Assembly (NCBI RefSeq): GCF_034661235.1
Contig: NZ_CP141059.1
Coordinates: 434,001-498,000, forward strand
Reading direction: 5' to 3'
Origin: Nocardioides bizhenqiangii
Lineage (GTDB): Bacteria; Actinomycetota; Actinomycetes; Propionibacteriales; Nocardioidaceae
DNA: 64,000 nucleotides
In this document: piece by piece, positions 23,538 to 36,224 of the stretch
Numbering within the stretch: the first letter of the stretch is position 1
Layout of the letters: each line of letters opens with the position of its first letter
Program-made: the position numbers and the translations under genes
The notes under the pieces: generated by a model
What the model saw: the letters and a program-made list of their open reading frames with translations, nothing else
Databases searched by the model: none
Told to the model about the DNA's origin: nothing

Positions 23538-24812
23538 ATGATGGACAAGGCCCTCGCGGCGTACAAGACCCTCGGCGTGATCTTCATCTGCCTGCTGATC
23601 GTCGGTGTCTGGCTGACGTACGCCATCTTCACCAAGAAGTTCGCCGACTACGAGGAGATCAAGCTGGAGACGACGTCGGTCGGTCTCCAGCTCCCCAGCC
23701 GCGCCGACGTGAAGATCCGCGGCGTGATCGTCGGCGAGGTCCTCGAAGCCGACACCGGCGAGCAGGGCGCCGAGCTGAAGCTCGGCATCTACCCGGACGA
23801 GCTGGACAGCATCCCCGCCAACGTCACCGGCGCGATCGTCCCCAAGACCCTCTTCGGCGAGAAGTACGTCTCTCTCGTCATCCCCGAGAGCGGACCGCAG
23901 GGCCAGATGAAGGCCGGCACCACGATCACCAAGACCGACATGGGCACCGAGGTCGAGGAGGTCCTCAACGACCTCTACCCGCTGTTGGAGGCGGTGCGGC
24001 CCGCCGACCTCAACGCGACCCTGTCCGCACTCGCGACCGCGCTCGAGGGCCGGGGTTCCCAGCTCGGCGAGAACCTCGAGACCGTCGACTCCTACCTGAA
24101 GCGGATCAATCCCGAGATCCCCGCGCTGCTCGAGGACCTGAGGCTGACGGCCCAGGTCTCCGACCTGTACGCCGACATCCTTCCCGAGGTCGCGCAGATC
24201 CTCGACGACACGATCGTCACCACGGGCACGCTGGAGGAGAAGGAGGCGACGCTCAACAGCGCGCTGCGCGACATCCGCTCCTTCGCCGACACGGCGCGGG
24301 GCTTCCTCGCCCGCAACGGTGGTCTGATCAAGGAAGCCAACGACCTCACCGCGACCCAGCTCGACCTGCTCGCCCGGTACGCGCCGGAGTTCCCCTGCTT
24401 CTTCAAGGGCCTGACCAACATCGCTCCCCGGATCGCCTCGATGTTCCGGGGCTTCGAGCTGCACATCGTGCTCGAGGCGCTGCCCCAGCAGCCGCGGCAC
24501 TACACCGTCGCCGACCGGCCGAAGTTCGGCGACTTCACCGGCCCCCGGTGCTACAGCCTGCCGAACCCGCCGTGGAGCCAGGAGAACCCCTTCACCAACG
24601 TGCCCAACTTCGACGACGGCGTCGACGAGCCGACCGGCAAGGGCACGATGCGCGTCGCGCCGGGCTTCGACAACCCGGTGGGCTACCGCGGGACGCCCGA
24701 GGACGTGGCCATGCTGAGGCAGCTGCTCAGGGGGACGTACGGCGAGGGCGCGGACTCCGGGCTCGGCGTGCTGCTGGCGGGGCCGATCGTCGCCGAGGCG
24801 GGTGATCGCTGA
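23538..24812 (+). CDS. Mce protein, first of six (MceA position)
   Basis: 424 residues from ATG at 23538 (or the adjacent ATG at 23541). One N-terminal membrane helix (LGVIFICLLIVGVWLTYAIF), then the MCE domain with VGLQLPSRADVKIRGVIVGEV and PKTLFGEKYVSLVIP, followed by a long helical region and a C-terminal part with Cys residues (FPCFFKG, GPRCYSLPNPPW). MceA-F form a hexameric tube carrying hydrophobic lipids across the envelope. It is 7 bases from the second permease. Confidence 0.92.
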   Translation: MMDKALAAYKTLGVIFICLLIVGVWLTYAIFTKKFADYEEIKLETTSVGLQLPSRADVKIRGVIVGEVLEADTGEQGAELKLGIYPDELDSIPANVTGAIVPKTLFGEKYVSLVIPESGPQGQMKAGTTITKTDMGTEVEEVLNDLYPLLEAVRPADLNATLSALATALEGRGSQLGENLETVDSYLKRINPEIPALLEDLRLTAQVSDLYADILPEVAQILDDTIVTTGTLEEKEATLNSALRDIRSFADTARGFLARNGGLIKEANDLTATQLDLLARYAPEFPCFFKGLTNIAPRIASMFRGFELHIVLEALPQQPRHYTVADRPKFGDFTGPRCYSLPNPPWSQENPFTNVPNFDDGVDEPTGKGTMRVAPGFDNPVGYRGTPEDVAMLRQLLRGTYGEGADSGLGVLLAGPIVAEAGDR

Positions 24813-25849
24813 TGGCGCTCACGCTCGACAAGAAGACGACCGGCGACCTCGTCCGGCTGCTGATCTTCATGATCACCACCGGCCTGGCGACCGGCCTGCT
24901 GGTGATCACGATCGGCAACATCTCCTTCGGCGCCACGACGACCTACAAGGCCGAGTTCGTCGACGCGACCGGCGTCGTCAACGGCGACGACGTCCGGGTG
25001 GCGGGCGTCAAGGTCGGCACCGTCAAGGACATCGAGATCATCAAGAACAACCGTGCGCTGGTGACCTTCACGGTCGACGCGGAGACCCGCCTCGACGACG
25101 CGACCCACGCGACCATCCGCTTCCGCAACCTGATCGGGCAGCGCTACATCGCGCTCACCCAGGAGGGCCAGCCCGGTGACGAGCTGGAGGAGGAGGACAC
25201 GATCCCGGTCGCGCGCACCCAGCCTGCGCTCGACCTGACCGTGCTGTTCAACGGGTTCAAGCCGTTGTTCGAGGCGCTCTCGCCCGACGACATCAACAAG
25301 CTGTCCTACGAGATCGTGCAGGTGTTCCAGGGCGAGGGCGGCACCCTCGAAAGCCTCCTCTCGAGCACGGCCTCTCTGACCCAGACCCTCGCCGACCGCG
25401 ACCAGGTCATCGGCGAGCTCCTGGACAACCTGACCCACGTCCTCGACCACGTCGCCGACCGTGACGAGCAGCTCGGGCAGCTGATCGTGAGCTTCCAGGA
25501 CCTCGTGAGCGGGCTCAAGGAGGACCGTCAGGCGATCCTCTCCTCGCTCGACGGGATCTCCTCCCTCGCGGTCGAGACCGCCGGCCTCATCGACGACATC
25601 CGCGAGCCGTTCGTCCGTGACATCAAGGTGGCGCGCGAGCTGCTGGCGCGACTCGACCGCCAGAAGGGGGAGATCGACCGCGTGCTCCAGGTGATGCCGA
25701 TCAAGATCAACAAGTACGGCCGCACCGGCACCTACGGGTCGTGGTTCAACTTCTACCTGTGCCACTTCAAGGGGGAGATCCAGATCGGCGGCGACGTCGT
25801 GGTCCCGATCCCCTACTCCACCAACGCGGGCAGGTGCTCGCTGCCATGA
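24812..25849 (+). CDS. Mce protein, second (MceB position)
   Basis: 345 residues. N-terminal anchor VRLLIFMITTGLATGLLVIT, MCE domain with VVNGDDVRVAGVKVGTVKDI and IRFRNLIGQRYIALTQ, then long helices and a short C-terminal tail with two cysteines. Stop and start share one base (TGATG) with the preceding gene. It is shorter than the first, fifth and sixth members and lacks a long C-terminal extension. Confidence 0.92.
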   Translation: MALTLDKKTTGDLVRLLIFMITTGLATGLLVITIGNISFGATTTYKAEFVDATGVVNGDDVRVAGVKVGTVKDIEIIKNNRALVTFTVDAETRLDDATHATIRFRNLIGQRYIALTQEGQPGDELEEEDTIPVARTQPALDLTVLFNGFKPLFEALSPDDINKLSYEIVQVFQGEGGTLESLLSSTASLTQTLADRDQVIGELLDNLTHVLDHVADRDEQLGQLIVSFQDLVSGLKEDRQAILSSLDGISSLAVETAGLIDDIREPFVRDIKVARELLARLDRQKGEIDRVLQVMPIKINKYGRTGTYGSWFNFYLCHFKGEIQIGGDVVVPIPYSTNAGRCSLP

Positions 25850-26826
25850 GCATGAAGCCGTTCCGGGAGCGCAACCCGGTCGTCATCGGAGCCGCGAGCT
25901 TCGCCGTGCTGGCGCTGCTCTTCGTGGTCGCGTTCCGTGCCCAGGACCTCCCGCTCATCGGCGGGGGCGACACCTACTACGCGGAGTTCGAGGAGTCCGG
26001 CGGCCTCAAGGTGAACGACGAGGTGCGGGTGGCCGGTGTGCGGGTCGGCAAGGTGAACTCGATCGAGCTCGAGGACGGCAAGGTCAAGGTCGGTTTCCAG
26101 ATCAAGACCGATGCGGAGTTCGGCGACGAGACCCGCGCCGCGATCAAGGTGAAGACCATCCTCGGCTCGATGTTCCTCTCCGTCGAGCCCGCCGGCGACG
26201 GCGACCTCGAGGAGGAAGGCACCATCCCGGTCGAGCGGACCAGCTCGCCGTTCGACGTGGTCGAAGCGTTCGAGGGCCTGGCCGAGACGTCCGCCGACAT
26301 CGACACCGACCAGCTCGCGGCATCGCTGACGACCCTGGCCGACCTGACCCGCAACACCCCGGAGGAGTTCCGGGCGGCGCTCGAGGGCGTGTCCGCGTTG
26401 TCGGAGGTCGTTGCCTCCCGCGACGAGGAGATCAACACCTTGCTCGTCAGCCTCCGGCGGGTGTCCACCGTGCTCGACGCGCGGGACGAGGACATCATCC
26501 AGCTCATGGCCGACGCCGACGTCCTGTTCCGGGCCCTGATCCAGCGCCGCGCCGCGATCCACAACATCCTGGTATCGACGGTCACGCTGAGCCAGGAGCT
26601 CACCGCGCTGGTGCGCCAGTCCCGCGCCGACCTCAAGCCGGCCCTGCGTCACCTGGAGTCGGTGCTGGCCGTGGTCCACAAGAACGAGGACAACCTGGAC
26701 CGGTCGCTCGAGCTGATGGCGCCGTTCTACCGGGTCTTCGCCAACGTCTTCGGCAACGGCCCCTGGTGGGACACCTACATCGCGAACTTCCCGCCGGTGC
26801 CGAACGTGGTGGGTGGTCGCCCGTGA
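25846..26826 (+). CDS. Mce protein, third (MceC position)
   Basis: 326 residues. Anchor IGAASFAVLALLFVVAFRAQ, MCE domain GGLKVNDEVRVAGVRVGKVN and IKVKTILGSMFLSVEP, helical section and a C-terminus ending WWDTYIANFPPVPNVVG. ATG overlaps the stop of the preceding gene by four bases (ATGA), part of an unbroken series of coupled starts that should fix equal subunit ratios. Confidence 0.92.
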   Translation: MSMKPFRERNPVVIGAASFAVLALLFVVAFRAQDLPLIGGGDTYYAEFEESGGLKVNDEVRVAGVRVGKVNSIELEDGKVKVGFQIKTDAEFGDETRAAIKVKTILGSMFLSVEPAGDGDLEEEGTIPVERTSSPFDVVEAFEGLAETSADIDTDQLAASLTTLADLTRNTPEEFRAALEGVSALSEVVASRDEEINTLLVSLRRVSTVLDARDEDIIQLMADADVLFRALIQRRAAIHNILVSTVTLSQELTALVRQSRADLKPALRHLESVLAVVHKNEDNLDRSLELMAPFYRVFANVFGNGPWWDTYIANFPPVPNVVGGRP

Positions 26827-27962
26827 ACCCCACGCTTCTGCAGCGGGTCGTGCCCCTCGTGGTGATCGGTCTGCTCATCGTCGCCGGAGCAGTGTGGTTC
26901 TTCGGCACCGGCACCGAGACGAAGACCGTGACGGCGTACTTCCCCCGCACCGTCTCCCTCTACGAGGGCAGCGACGTCCGCGTGCTCGGGGTCCCCGTGG
27001 GCAAGGTCGAGGAGGTCAACCCGGAGGGCACCCAGGTCGAGGTCGTCATGCACTACGACGAGGAGGTCGAGATCCCCGCCGACGCGCAGGCCGTCATCGT
27101 GTCGCCGTCGGTCGTGGGCGACCGATACGTCCAGCTGACGCCGGCCTACGAAGACGGCGCGGTCCTCGAGGACAACACGGTCCTGGAGGCGGACCGCACC
27201 GCGATCCCGCTCGAGCTCGACGAGATCTACGGCAGCCTCGACGAGCTGACCGTCGCGCTCGGTCCCAACGGCGCCAACTCCGAGGGCGCGCTGACCGACC
27301 TCCTGGAGCAGACCGCCCGGAACTTCGGTGGCCAGGGCGCCACGTTCAAGCAGACGATCGAGGACTTCGGCGACCTCAGCACCACCCTCGAGAACAACAA
27401 GGAAGAGCTGTTCTCCTCGGCCGAGCGGCTCCAGGCCTTCATCGAGACCCTGGCCGACAACGACACCACCGTCCGCCGCTTCAACCAGTCCCTGGGCAAC
27501 GTGTCCGAGCTGCTCTCGGCCGAGAGCGACGAGCTCACCGCCGCGCTGGCCAACCTCGGCGTGGCGCTCGACGTCGTCGGTGACTTCGTCCAGGAGAACA
27601 GGGCATCGCTCGGCCGCAACATCCGCGGCCTCAACCGGGTCGCGAAGGTCCTGGTCAGGCACCGCGAGGACCTCAACATGATCCTGCGCGCCGGCCCGTT
27701 GGCCCTCAACAACCTCGGTCTCGGGTACAACCCGCAGGCCGGCACCCTCGACTCCAACGCCAACATCGGCAACCTGTTCGAGCAGGACCCGAAGGAGCTC
27801 CTGTGCGCGCTGGTGTCGGCGAACGACCCCAATTCCACCATCTGCGACCTGATCAACAACCTGCCGCTGCCGCGCAGCGCGCCGTTCGGTCCAGGCACCG
27901 GTTCGCGGACCGACGACACCTACGACCCGACGCTCAACGGTCTGGTGGAGGCGTCCCGATGA
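26823..27962 (+). CDS. Mce protein, fourth (MceD position)
   Basis: 379 residues from a GTG overlapping the previous stop (GTGA). Anchor VVPLVVIGLLIVAGAVWFF, MCE domain VSLYEGSDVRVLGVPVGKVE and VIVSPSVVGDRYVQLTP, a long coiled-coil-like section and the C-terminal LPLPRSAPFG motif that recurs in the fifth member (LGLPRSAPL). This shared ending suggests a common contact or duplication. Confidence 0.92.
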   Translation: MNPTLLQRVVPLVVIGLLIVAGAVWFFGTGTETKTVTAYFPRTVSLYEGSDVRVLGVPVGKVEEVNPEGTQVEVVMHYDEEVEIPADAQAVIVSPSVVGDRYVQLTPAYEDGAVLEDNTVLEADRTAIPLELDEIYGSLDELTVALGPNGANSEGALTDLLEQTARNFGGQGATFKQTIEDFGDLSTTLENNKEELFSSAERLQAFIETLADNDTTVRRFNQSLGNVSELLSAESDELTAALANLGVALDVVGDFVQENRASLGRNIRGLNRVAKVLVRHREDLNMILRAGPLALNNLGLGYNPQAGTLDSNANIGNLFEQDPKELLCALVSANDPNSTICDLINNLPLPRSAPFGPGTGSRTDDTYDPTLNGLVEASR

Positions 27963-29398
27963 ACCGCCGTCTGCGCGCAGGCGCCACCCTCCTCGCCGGA
28001 GCGATCCTGCTGACCGGCTGCGACTTCGACGTCTACGCGCTCCCGTTGCCGGGCGGCGCCGACGTCGGCGACGACCCGATCACGGTCGAGGTCGAGTTCG
28101 AGGACGTGCTCGACCTGGTGCCGAAGTCGTCGGTCAAGGTGAGCGACGTGACCGTCGGCCAGGTCACCGACATCGACCTCGACGGTTACCACGCCGTGGT
28201 GAAGCTGGAGCTCCGCAACGACACGGGCCTGCCGGACAACGCGGTCGCGACGATCCGCCAGACCAGCCTGCTGGGTGAGAAGTTCGTGTCGCTCGCGCCG
28301 CCGGACACGGGGGCGTCCGAGGAGCCTCTCGGCGAGGGCGACGAGATCCCGCTCGAGCGCACGGGCCGCAACCCCGAGGTCGAGGAAGTGCTCGGCGCGC
28401 TGAGCCTGCTGCTCAACGGCGGCGGCGTCGCCCAGCTGAAGACGATCGCCACCGAGCTGAACCTCGCCCTCGAGGGGCGTGAGGACTCGGCGAAGTCGGT
28501 GTTCCGCCAGGTCGAGTCCCTCATGTCGCAGCTCGACGACCACAAGGCCGACATCGTCAACGCGATCGAGTCCCTCAACCGGTTGGCCATCAGCGCCCGC
28601 GGCCACCAGGACAGCATCGACGCCGCGCTGGAGGAGCTGCCGAGCGCGCTCGACTCGATCGGGCGTCAGCGGCGCGACCTGGTGCGGATGCTGGAAGGTC
28701 TCGACCGGCTCAGCACGGTGGGCGTGCGGGTGATCCGCCAGACGAAGTCGTCGACGGTCGACGTCCTCCAGCAGCTCTTCCCAGTGGTGACGGCCATCAA
28801 CGACGCCGGTGACGACTTCGTCGAGTCGTTCCACCTCTTCGCGACCTTCCCGTTCTCCGACGACGTCATCGGTCGGGACCCGGCCCTCGCCAAGAGCCTG
28901 CACTTCGGCGACTACGTGAACCTCTCGATCGAGCTCGACATCAACCTCGACGACATCACCGGGCTGGCCTGCATCCCGTTCAGCCTGCTGCCGCCCGACA
29001 CCCCGCTCAAGAAGCTGGTCAACCTGCCGGGGCTGTGCGCCGGCGTCCTGACCGCCCTGCAGGACTGCCTGGGTCCGCCGCCGCAGCTGGCTGCCTGCAC
29101 CCGGTTGCTCCCCCACCTGGGAGAAGCGGTCTGCGACTCGGTGCCGATCCTGGCGCCGGTCCTCTGCCCGGGTGGGAGGGCGCCGTCCGGCACCGGCGGT
29201 ACCACCGGCCAGACGGACAACCCGGTCGGCACCGTCGAGGACCTGCTCGACGGGGTCGTCGGCAACCTCGGCCTGCCCCGTTCCGCGCCGCTCACCGGCG
29301 ACCAGCGTGAGCAGTGGGACGAGCGGTTCGGTCCGTACGACGCCGACCTGGCGCTGTTCCTGGCCGCCCCTGTGCTGGAGCAGGAGGTAGCGCCGTGA
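27959..29398 (+). CDS. Mce lipoprotein, fifth (MceE position, LprK-like)
   Basis: 479 residues. Instead of a plain anchor it has a signal peptide with lipobox ILLTGC (Cys22), as is usual for the E member. The MCE domain reads DLVPKSSVKVSDVTVGQVTD and IRQTSLLGEKFVSLAPP. The C-terminal third has six or more cysteines (LACIPF, GLCAGV, QDCLG, AACTRL, AVCDSV, VLCPGG), probably disulfide-bonded. It overlaps its neighbour by four bases. Confidence 0.93.
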   Translation: MNRRLRAGATLLAGAILLTGCDFDVYALPLPGGADVGDDPITVEVEFEDVLDLVPKSSVKVSDVTVGQVTDIDLDGYHAVVKLELRNDTGLPDNAVATIRQTSLLGEKFVSLAPPDTGASEEPLGEGDEIPLERTGRNPEVEEVLGALSLLLNGGGVAQLKTIATELNLALEGREDSAKSVFRQVESLMSQLDDHKADIVNAIESLNRLAISARGHQDSIDAALEELPSALDSIGRQRRDLVRMLEGLDRLSTVGVRVIRQTKSSTVDVLQQLFPVVTAINDAGDDFVESFHLFATFPFSDDVIGRDPALAKSLHFGDYVNLSIELDINLDDITGLACIPFSLLPPDTPLKKLVNLPGLCAGVLTALQDCLGPPPQLAACTRLLPHLGEAVCDSVPILAPVLCPGGRAPSGTGGTTGQTDNPVGTVEDLLDGVVGNLGLPRSAPLTGDQREQWDERFGPYDADLALFLAAPVLEQEVAP

Positions 29399-30711
29399 TC
29401 ACCCGCCGCACCAAAATCCAGCTGCTCGCGTTCGCGATCATCACGCTGCTGGGTGTGACCTTCGTCGGCGCCCGCTACGCGCAGCTCGACCGGCTGTTCG
29501 TCGACCAGACCTACACCGTGGTCGCGCACTACCCGATGTCGGGCGGCATCTTCGCCGGCGGTGAGGTCACCTACCGCGGTGTCCGCATCGGCGAGGTCAG
29601 CGAGCTGGAGCTGACCGACGACGGCGTGGACGTCTACCTCGAGATCGACAACGAGTGGGACAAGATCCCCGAGGACACCCGCGCCCTCGTCGGGAACCGG
29701 TCGGCGCTCGGCGAGCAGTACGTCGAGCTCCAGCCGAACGTCGAGGTCGACGGGGACGGCCCCTTCCTCGACGACGACTCGGAGATCACCGACGTCGCGA
29801 TTCCCATCGCCACCGAGAAGCTGCTCGGCGACATCGCCGCGACCGTGTCGAGCGTCGACCAGGACGCGCTGCGGACCACCGTGGAGGAGCTCGGCATCGC
29901 CTTCAACGGCACCGGCGAGGACCTCCAGCGGATCATCGACACCGGCAATTCCTTCATCGAGACCGCCAACGAGAACTTCGACGTCACGACGGCCCTGATC
30001 CGCGACTCCAACACGGTGCTCCAGACCCAGATCGACTCGCAGAGCTCGCTGCGCCAGTTCGCCAACCAGCTGAGCATCTTCTCCGGCGCGATGGTGGGCG
30101 CCGACGACGACCTCCGCAGGGTCATCGACAGCGGGTCGTTCACGGCCAACCAGCTCCGGACCTTCCTGGAGCAGAACGAGGCCGAGGTCTCCGACCTGCT
30201 CAAGAACGTCATCCTCACCGGGCGGGTGGCGGTCGCCAACATCGACGGCTTCCGCTCCCTCCTCATCGCCTACCCGATCCTGCTCGAGGGCTCGTTCACC
30301 GTTGTCGACAAGAACGAGAACACCCCCAATTACGAGACCCACGTCGGCCTGATCCTGACTACGACGAAGCCCTGCCACGCGGGTTACGAGTCCACCGACA
30401 CGCGGGGTCCCCAGAAGGTCGACGACCGGCCGTTGAACCAGGACGCCAAGTGCACCGAGCCGCCGACGCAGAGCAACCCGCGGGGCTACCAGAACCTCCC
30501 GCGTGTGCGGCCGGACCTCGACGGCGTCCCGGACGGCAACGAGACGATCATCGGGACGTACGACGCTGAGACCGGCACCTTCGAGGCCGGCGACGGGCGC
30601 ACCTCTCCGACCAAGGCCTTGGCGCCGAGCGGTAACGTGGCGCCGCCGCCGCTCGGAGAGGACTCATGGAAGTGGCTCTACCTCGAACCTCTGCTGGACA
30701 CCCAGGGGTGA
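29395..30711 (+). CDS. Mce protein, sixth (MceF position)
   Basis: 438 residues, GTG start overlapping by four bases. Anchor IQLLAFAIITLLGVTFVGAR, MCE domain SGGIFAGGEVTYRGVRIGEV and LVGNRSALGEQYVELQP. The helical part is followed by a long, polar C-terminal extension (about residues 330-438) that ends WLYLEPLLDTQ. It completes the six-member set required for a heterohexameric Mce tunnel. Confidence 0.92.
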   Translation: MITRRTKIQLLAFAIITLLGVTFVGARYAQLDRLFVDQTYTVVAHYPMSGGIFAGGEVTYRGVRIGEVSELELTDDGVDVYLEIDNEWDKIPEDTRALVGNRSALGEQYVELQPNVEVDGDGPFLDDDSEITDVAIPIATEKLLGDIAATVSSVDQDALRTTVEELGIAFNGTGEDLQRIIDTGNSFIETANENFDVTTALIRDSNTVLQTQIDSQSSLRQFANQLSIFSGAMVGADDDLRRVIDSGSFTANQLRTFLEQNEAEVSDLLKNVILTGRVAVANIDGFRSLLIAYPILLEGSFTVVDKNENTPNYETHVGLILTTTKPCHAGYESTDTRGPQKVDDRPLNQDAKCTEPPTQSNPRGYQNLPRVRPDLDGVPDGNETIIGTYDAETGTFEAGDGRTSPTKALAPSGNVAPPPLGEDSWKWLYLEPLLDTQG

Positions 30712-31481
30712 TCGAGTCGCCTTCTACCCGGCGCGCGATCCTTGCGGTGCTGGTCCTGCTGGTCGTCGCCTGCCTGGGCATCGTCGTGTTGATCGTCATG
30801 ACCCGGAGCACTGGTGACGGTCTCGGCGAACGGCTGAGCTCGCTCCAGGACGACGCCGTCCCCGGTGCCAGCGTGAGCGAGAACCGTGAGCAGCTGCTCA
30901 GCATCTCCCGCACGTTCGCCACGCGGTTCAACACCTACGACGAGTCGATGCTGGACGCCGAGGGCCACCTGACGGAGTACGCCGAGGTCGAGGACCTGAT
31001 GACGCCGAAGTTCGGCGGGGTCTTCGCCGACAACGTCGGCTACGCCGAAGAGACGGTCAGCCAGCTCGGGGTGGCCAGCAACGGCACGGTCTACGCCGTC
31101 GGCGTGGTCTCGCAGGACGAAGACTCCGCCGCGGTGCTGGTCGCCGGCACCATCGAGCTCTCCTACCCCGTGCCGGACGAGGGCGGCGGTGACGGCGAGG
31201 AGTCCGAGGAGGACCCACCGGCCGACGGCGAGCGCCTCTCCACGGGTCCGCAGCGGTTCCGCTACGAGCTCTCGCTGGTGAAGGTCGAGGGCAACTGGCT
31301 CGTCGACGACGTCGACGACATCGACGACGGCTTGCCGCCGTTCTCCCAGCCCTCGATCCCCGAGACGGAGCCCGGCGAGACGCCGCCGACCAACCTGCCG
31401 CCGACCAACCTGCCGACGACGCCGCCGTCCGACGCCCCGTCGACCGAGTCGACCGAGTCGACCGAGGGGGGCGAACAGTGA
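30708..31481 (+). CDS. Mce-associated membrane protein
   Basis: 257 residues from a GTG at 30708 whose GTGA overlaps the mceF stop, matching every other junction in the operon; an in-frame ATG at 30666 would create a 46-base overlap. One N-terminal helix (AILAVLVLLVVACLGIVVLI), then an NTF2-like extracytoplasmic domain (SRTFATRFNTYDESMLDAEG, FRYELSLVKVEGNWLVDDV) and a Thr/Pro/Ser-rich tail. Proteins of this type (Mas, OmamA-like) stabilise Mce complexes in mycobacteria. Confidence 0.85.
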   Translation: MIESPSTRRAILAVLVLLVVACLGIVVLIVMTRSTGDGLGERLSSLQDDAVPGASVSENREQLLSISRTFATRFNTYDESMLDAEGHLTEYAEVEDLMTPKFGGVFADNVGYAEETVSQLGVASNGTVYAVGVVSQDEDSAAVLVAGTIELSYPVPDEGGGDGEESEEDPPADGERLSTGPQRFRYELSLVKVEGNWLVDDVDDIDDGLPPFSQPSIPETEPGETPPTNLPPTNLPTTPPSDAPSTESTESTEGGEQ

Positions 31482-32404
31482 GCGTGAGTCTCTACGACCT
31501 GCTCGACGTCGACGAGGACGCGACGCCGGAGCAGATCCGCGCGGCGTGGAAGGCGGCGATCGCCGACCTCGACCCGACCGACCGCCGGTTCCGGGCGTTC
31601 AACGACGCGGCCGGGGTGCTGCTCGACGCCGACAAGCGGGCGGCGTACGACGCCGAGCTCGCTGCCGGACGCACGGACGCCGAGGTGGAGGAGACCCCTG
31701 CCGAAGACGTCGAGGCCGCCGCGCCCGCGCCGAAGATGAAGGCGGAGGCCGAGCCCGAGCCCGAGGCCGACCAGCCCGATGTCGACGAGCCCGACGAGCG
31801 CGACGAGCGCGACGAGCGCGCCGAGGACGTCGGTGCGGACGCGGGATCCGGAGGACCGCCGACCTGGACGCTCCTGGTCGCCGCCGGCGCCGCTGCCCTG
31901 TCGCTCGCGCTGCTCATCGTCGTGCTCACCTGGCCCGGAAGCGTGGGCGGGACGTCCCCGGCCGACCAGGAGGAGCAGGCGGAGGCCGCGGAGGCCGCGG
32001 GCCTCTCCGCCGCCGACTCGGCGGAGGCGGCGGTCGAGCCCGTGCTCTCCTACGACTACCGGACCCTCGACGCCGACTTCGCCGAGGCGGAGACCTACCT
32101 CACCGACGAGTTCGCCGACAAGCGCAACGCGCTCTTCGACCAGCAGGCCGAGTCGGGCATGACCCTGCGTGAGCAGGTCGTCAGCGACAAGGTCGTCGTC
32201 GCCGCGCGCGTCTCCGCCTCCCCCGGTCTCACCCGGGTGTCCGAGGACGGTGACCGGGCGACGGTGGTCGTCTACGTCGACCAGGACAGCCAGAAGGGGA
32301 ATGACGCACCACGCTCACTGCGGATGTGGGCGACCATGAGCATGGTCGCGGACGGCGACGAATGGCTCCTCGACGACATCTGCACCGAGGACGATTGCTC
32401 GTAA
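31478..32404 (+). CDS. Mce-associated membrane protein fused to a degenerate J-like domain
   Basis: 308 residues. Residues 3-61 have the DnaJ J-domain outline (SLYDLLDVDEDATPEQIRAA then FNDAAGVLLDADKRAAYDAE), but the catalytic HPD tripeptide is absent: the loop reads DLDPTDRRF. An acidic linker with a DERDERDER repeat (62-125) leads to one membrane helix (129-151) and a C-terminal NTF2-like Mce-associated domain ending in DDICTEDDCS. GTGA overlap with the previous gene makes it the last gene of the operon. J-domains recruit Hsp70; without HPD this one more likely serves as a protein-interaction module. The combination is unusual. Confidence 0.8.
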   Translation: MSVSLYDLLDVDEDATPEQIRAAWKAAIADLDPTDRRFRAFNDAAGVLLDADKRAAYDAELAAGRTDAEVEETPAEDVEAAAPAPKMKAEAEPEPEADQPDVDEPDERDERDERAEDVGADAGSGGPPTWTLLVAAGAAALSLALLIVVLTWPGSVGGTSPADQEEQAEAAEAAGLSAADSAEAAVEPVLSYDYRTLDADFAEAETYLTDEFADKRNALFDQQAESGMTLREQVVSDKVVVAARVSASPGLTRVSEDGDRATVVVYVDQDSQKGNDAPRSLRMWATMSMVADGDEWLLDDICTEDDCS

Positions 32405-32411
32405 AATCCGT

Positions 32412-32457
32412 CCGAGCGGGTGTCCGCTCCGCGGGGGACGGCTGCCGCCCCGCTCGG
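32412..32457 (+). terminator. Stem-loop after the mce operon
   Basis: CCGAGCGGG (32412-32420) pairs with CCCGCTCGG (32449-32457), with an inner GTCC/GGAC stem. No T run follows. It is 8 bases after the last mce-operon stop and before the rpoB promoter, so a terminator role is likely. Confidence 0.55.
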
Positions 32458-32552
32458 CCGTGACGCTTGACCTGATGGCGGTTCGCACAGCATGATCCCG
32501 TGAGGGCTCGTCCCTGGCCGGGAAAGTCGTGGCTAGCGGGTGGTTGCCAGTA

Positions 32553-32581
32553 TTGGTTTGCGCCCTGATTTCGTGTATCGT
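32553..32581 (+). promoter_or_regulatory. Candidate rpoB-rpoC promoter
   Basis: TTGGTT (32553-32558) and TATCGT (32576-32581) with a 17-base spacer give a start near 32588 and a leader of about 95 bases. It is the best spaced pair in the gap. rpoBC would therefore have its own promoter despite the mce operon ahead. Confidence 0.55.
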
Positions 32582-32682
32582 GGCGCTTTGCGCCTGCCCT
32601 CAGATGCGCTTCGGCCTGCCCGGTGGCCGATGACGTGGTGGGACGGCGAATCTCAAAGAGCGAAACCGTCGAAGGACACCTC

Positions 32683-36171
<3,489 letters not shown>

Positions 36172-36174
36172 TGA

Positions 36175-36220
36175 TCTCGATACGGCCTCGCGCTGCGCGC
36201 TCGGCCTACTCGATCACCGA
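36175..36220 (+). repeat. Modular palindromic repeat, left half of an inverted pair (rpoB-rpoC gap)
   Basis: TCTCGATACG, a GC-rich core GCCTCGCGCTGCGCGCTCGGC-like hairpin (36184-36204), then CTACTCGATCACCGA. It starts 3 bases after the rpoB stop and faces a second copy (36225-36268) in opposite orientation across the 4-base loop GTTT. Confidence 0.8.
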
Positions 36221-36224
36221 GTTT

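Noticed and set aside
31390..31470. Repeats of CCGACCAACCTG and GACCGAGTC units
   Set aside because: Thr/Pro/Ser-rich C-terminal tail of the Mce-associated protein, not a regulatory repeat.
31796..31819. Direct repeats coding DERDERDER
   Set aside because: Low-complexity linker inside a gene; not a separate element.
32460..32495. Possible 11-codon leader peptide before rpoB (GTG ... TGA)
   Set aside because: No ribosome site and no regulatory codons; it lies upstream of the inferred rpoB promoter.
32623..32682. Longer rpoB start at 32623
   Set aside because: The extra 20 residues overlap the leader; the TTG at 32683 has AAGGA and gives the typical [14 protein letters not shown] beginning.
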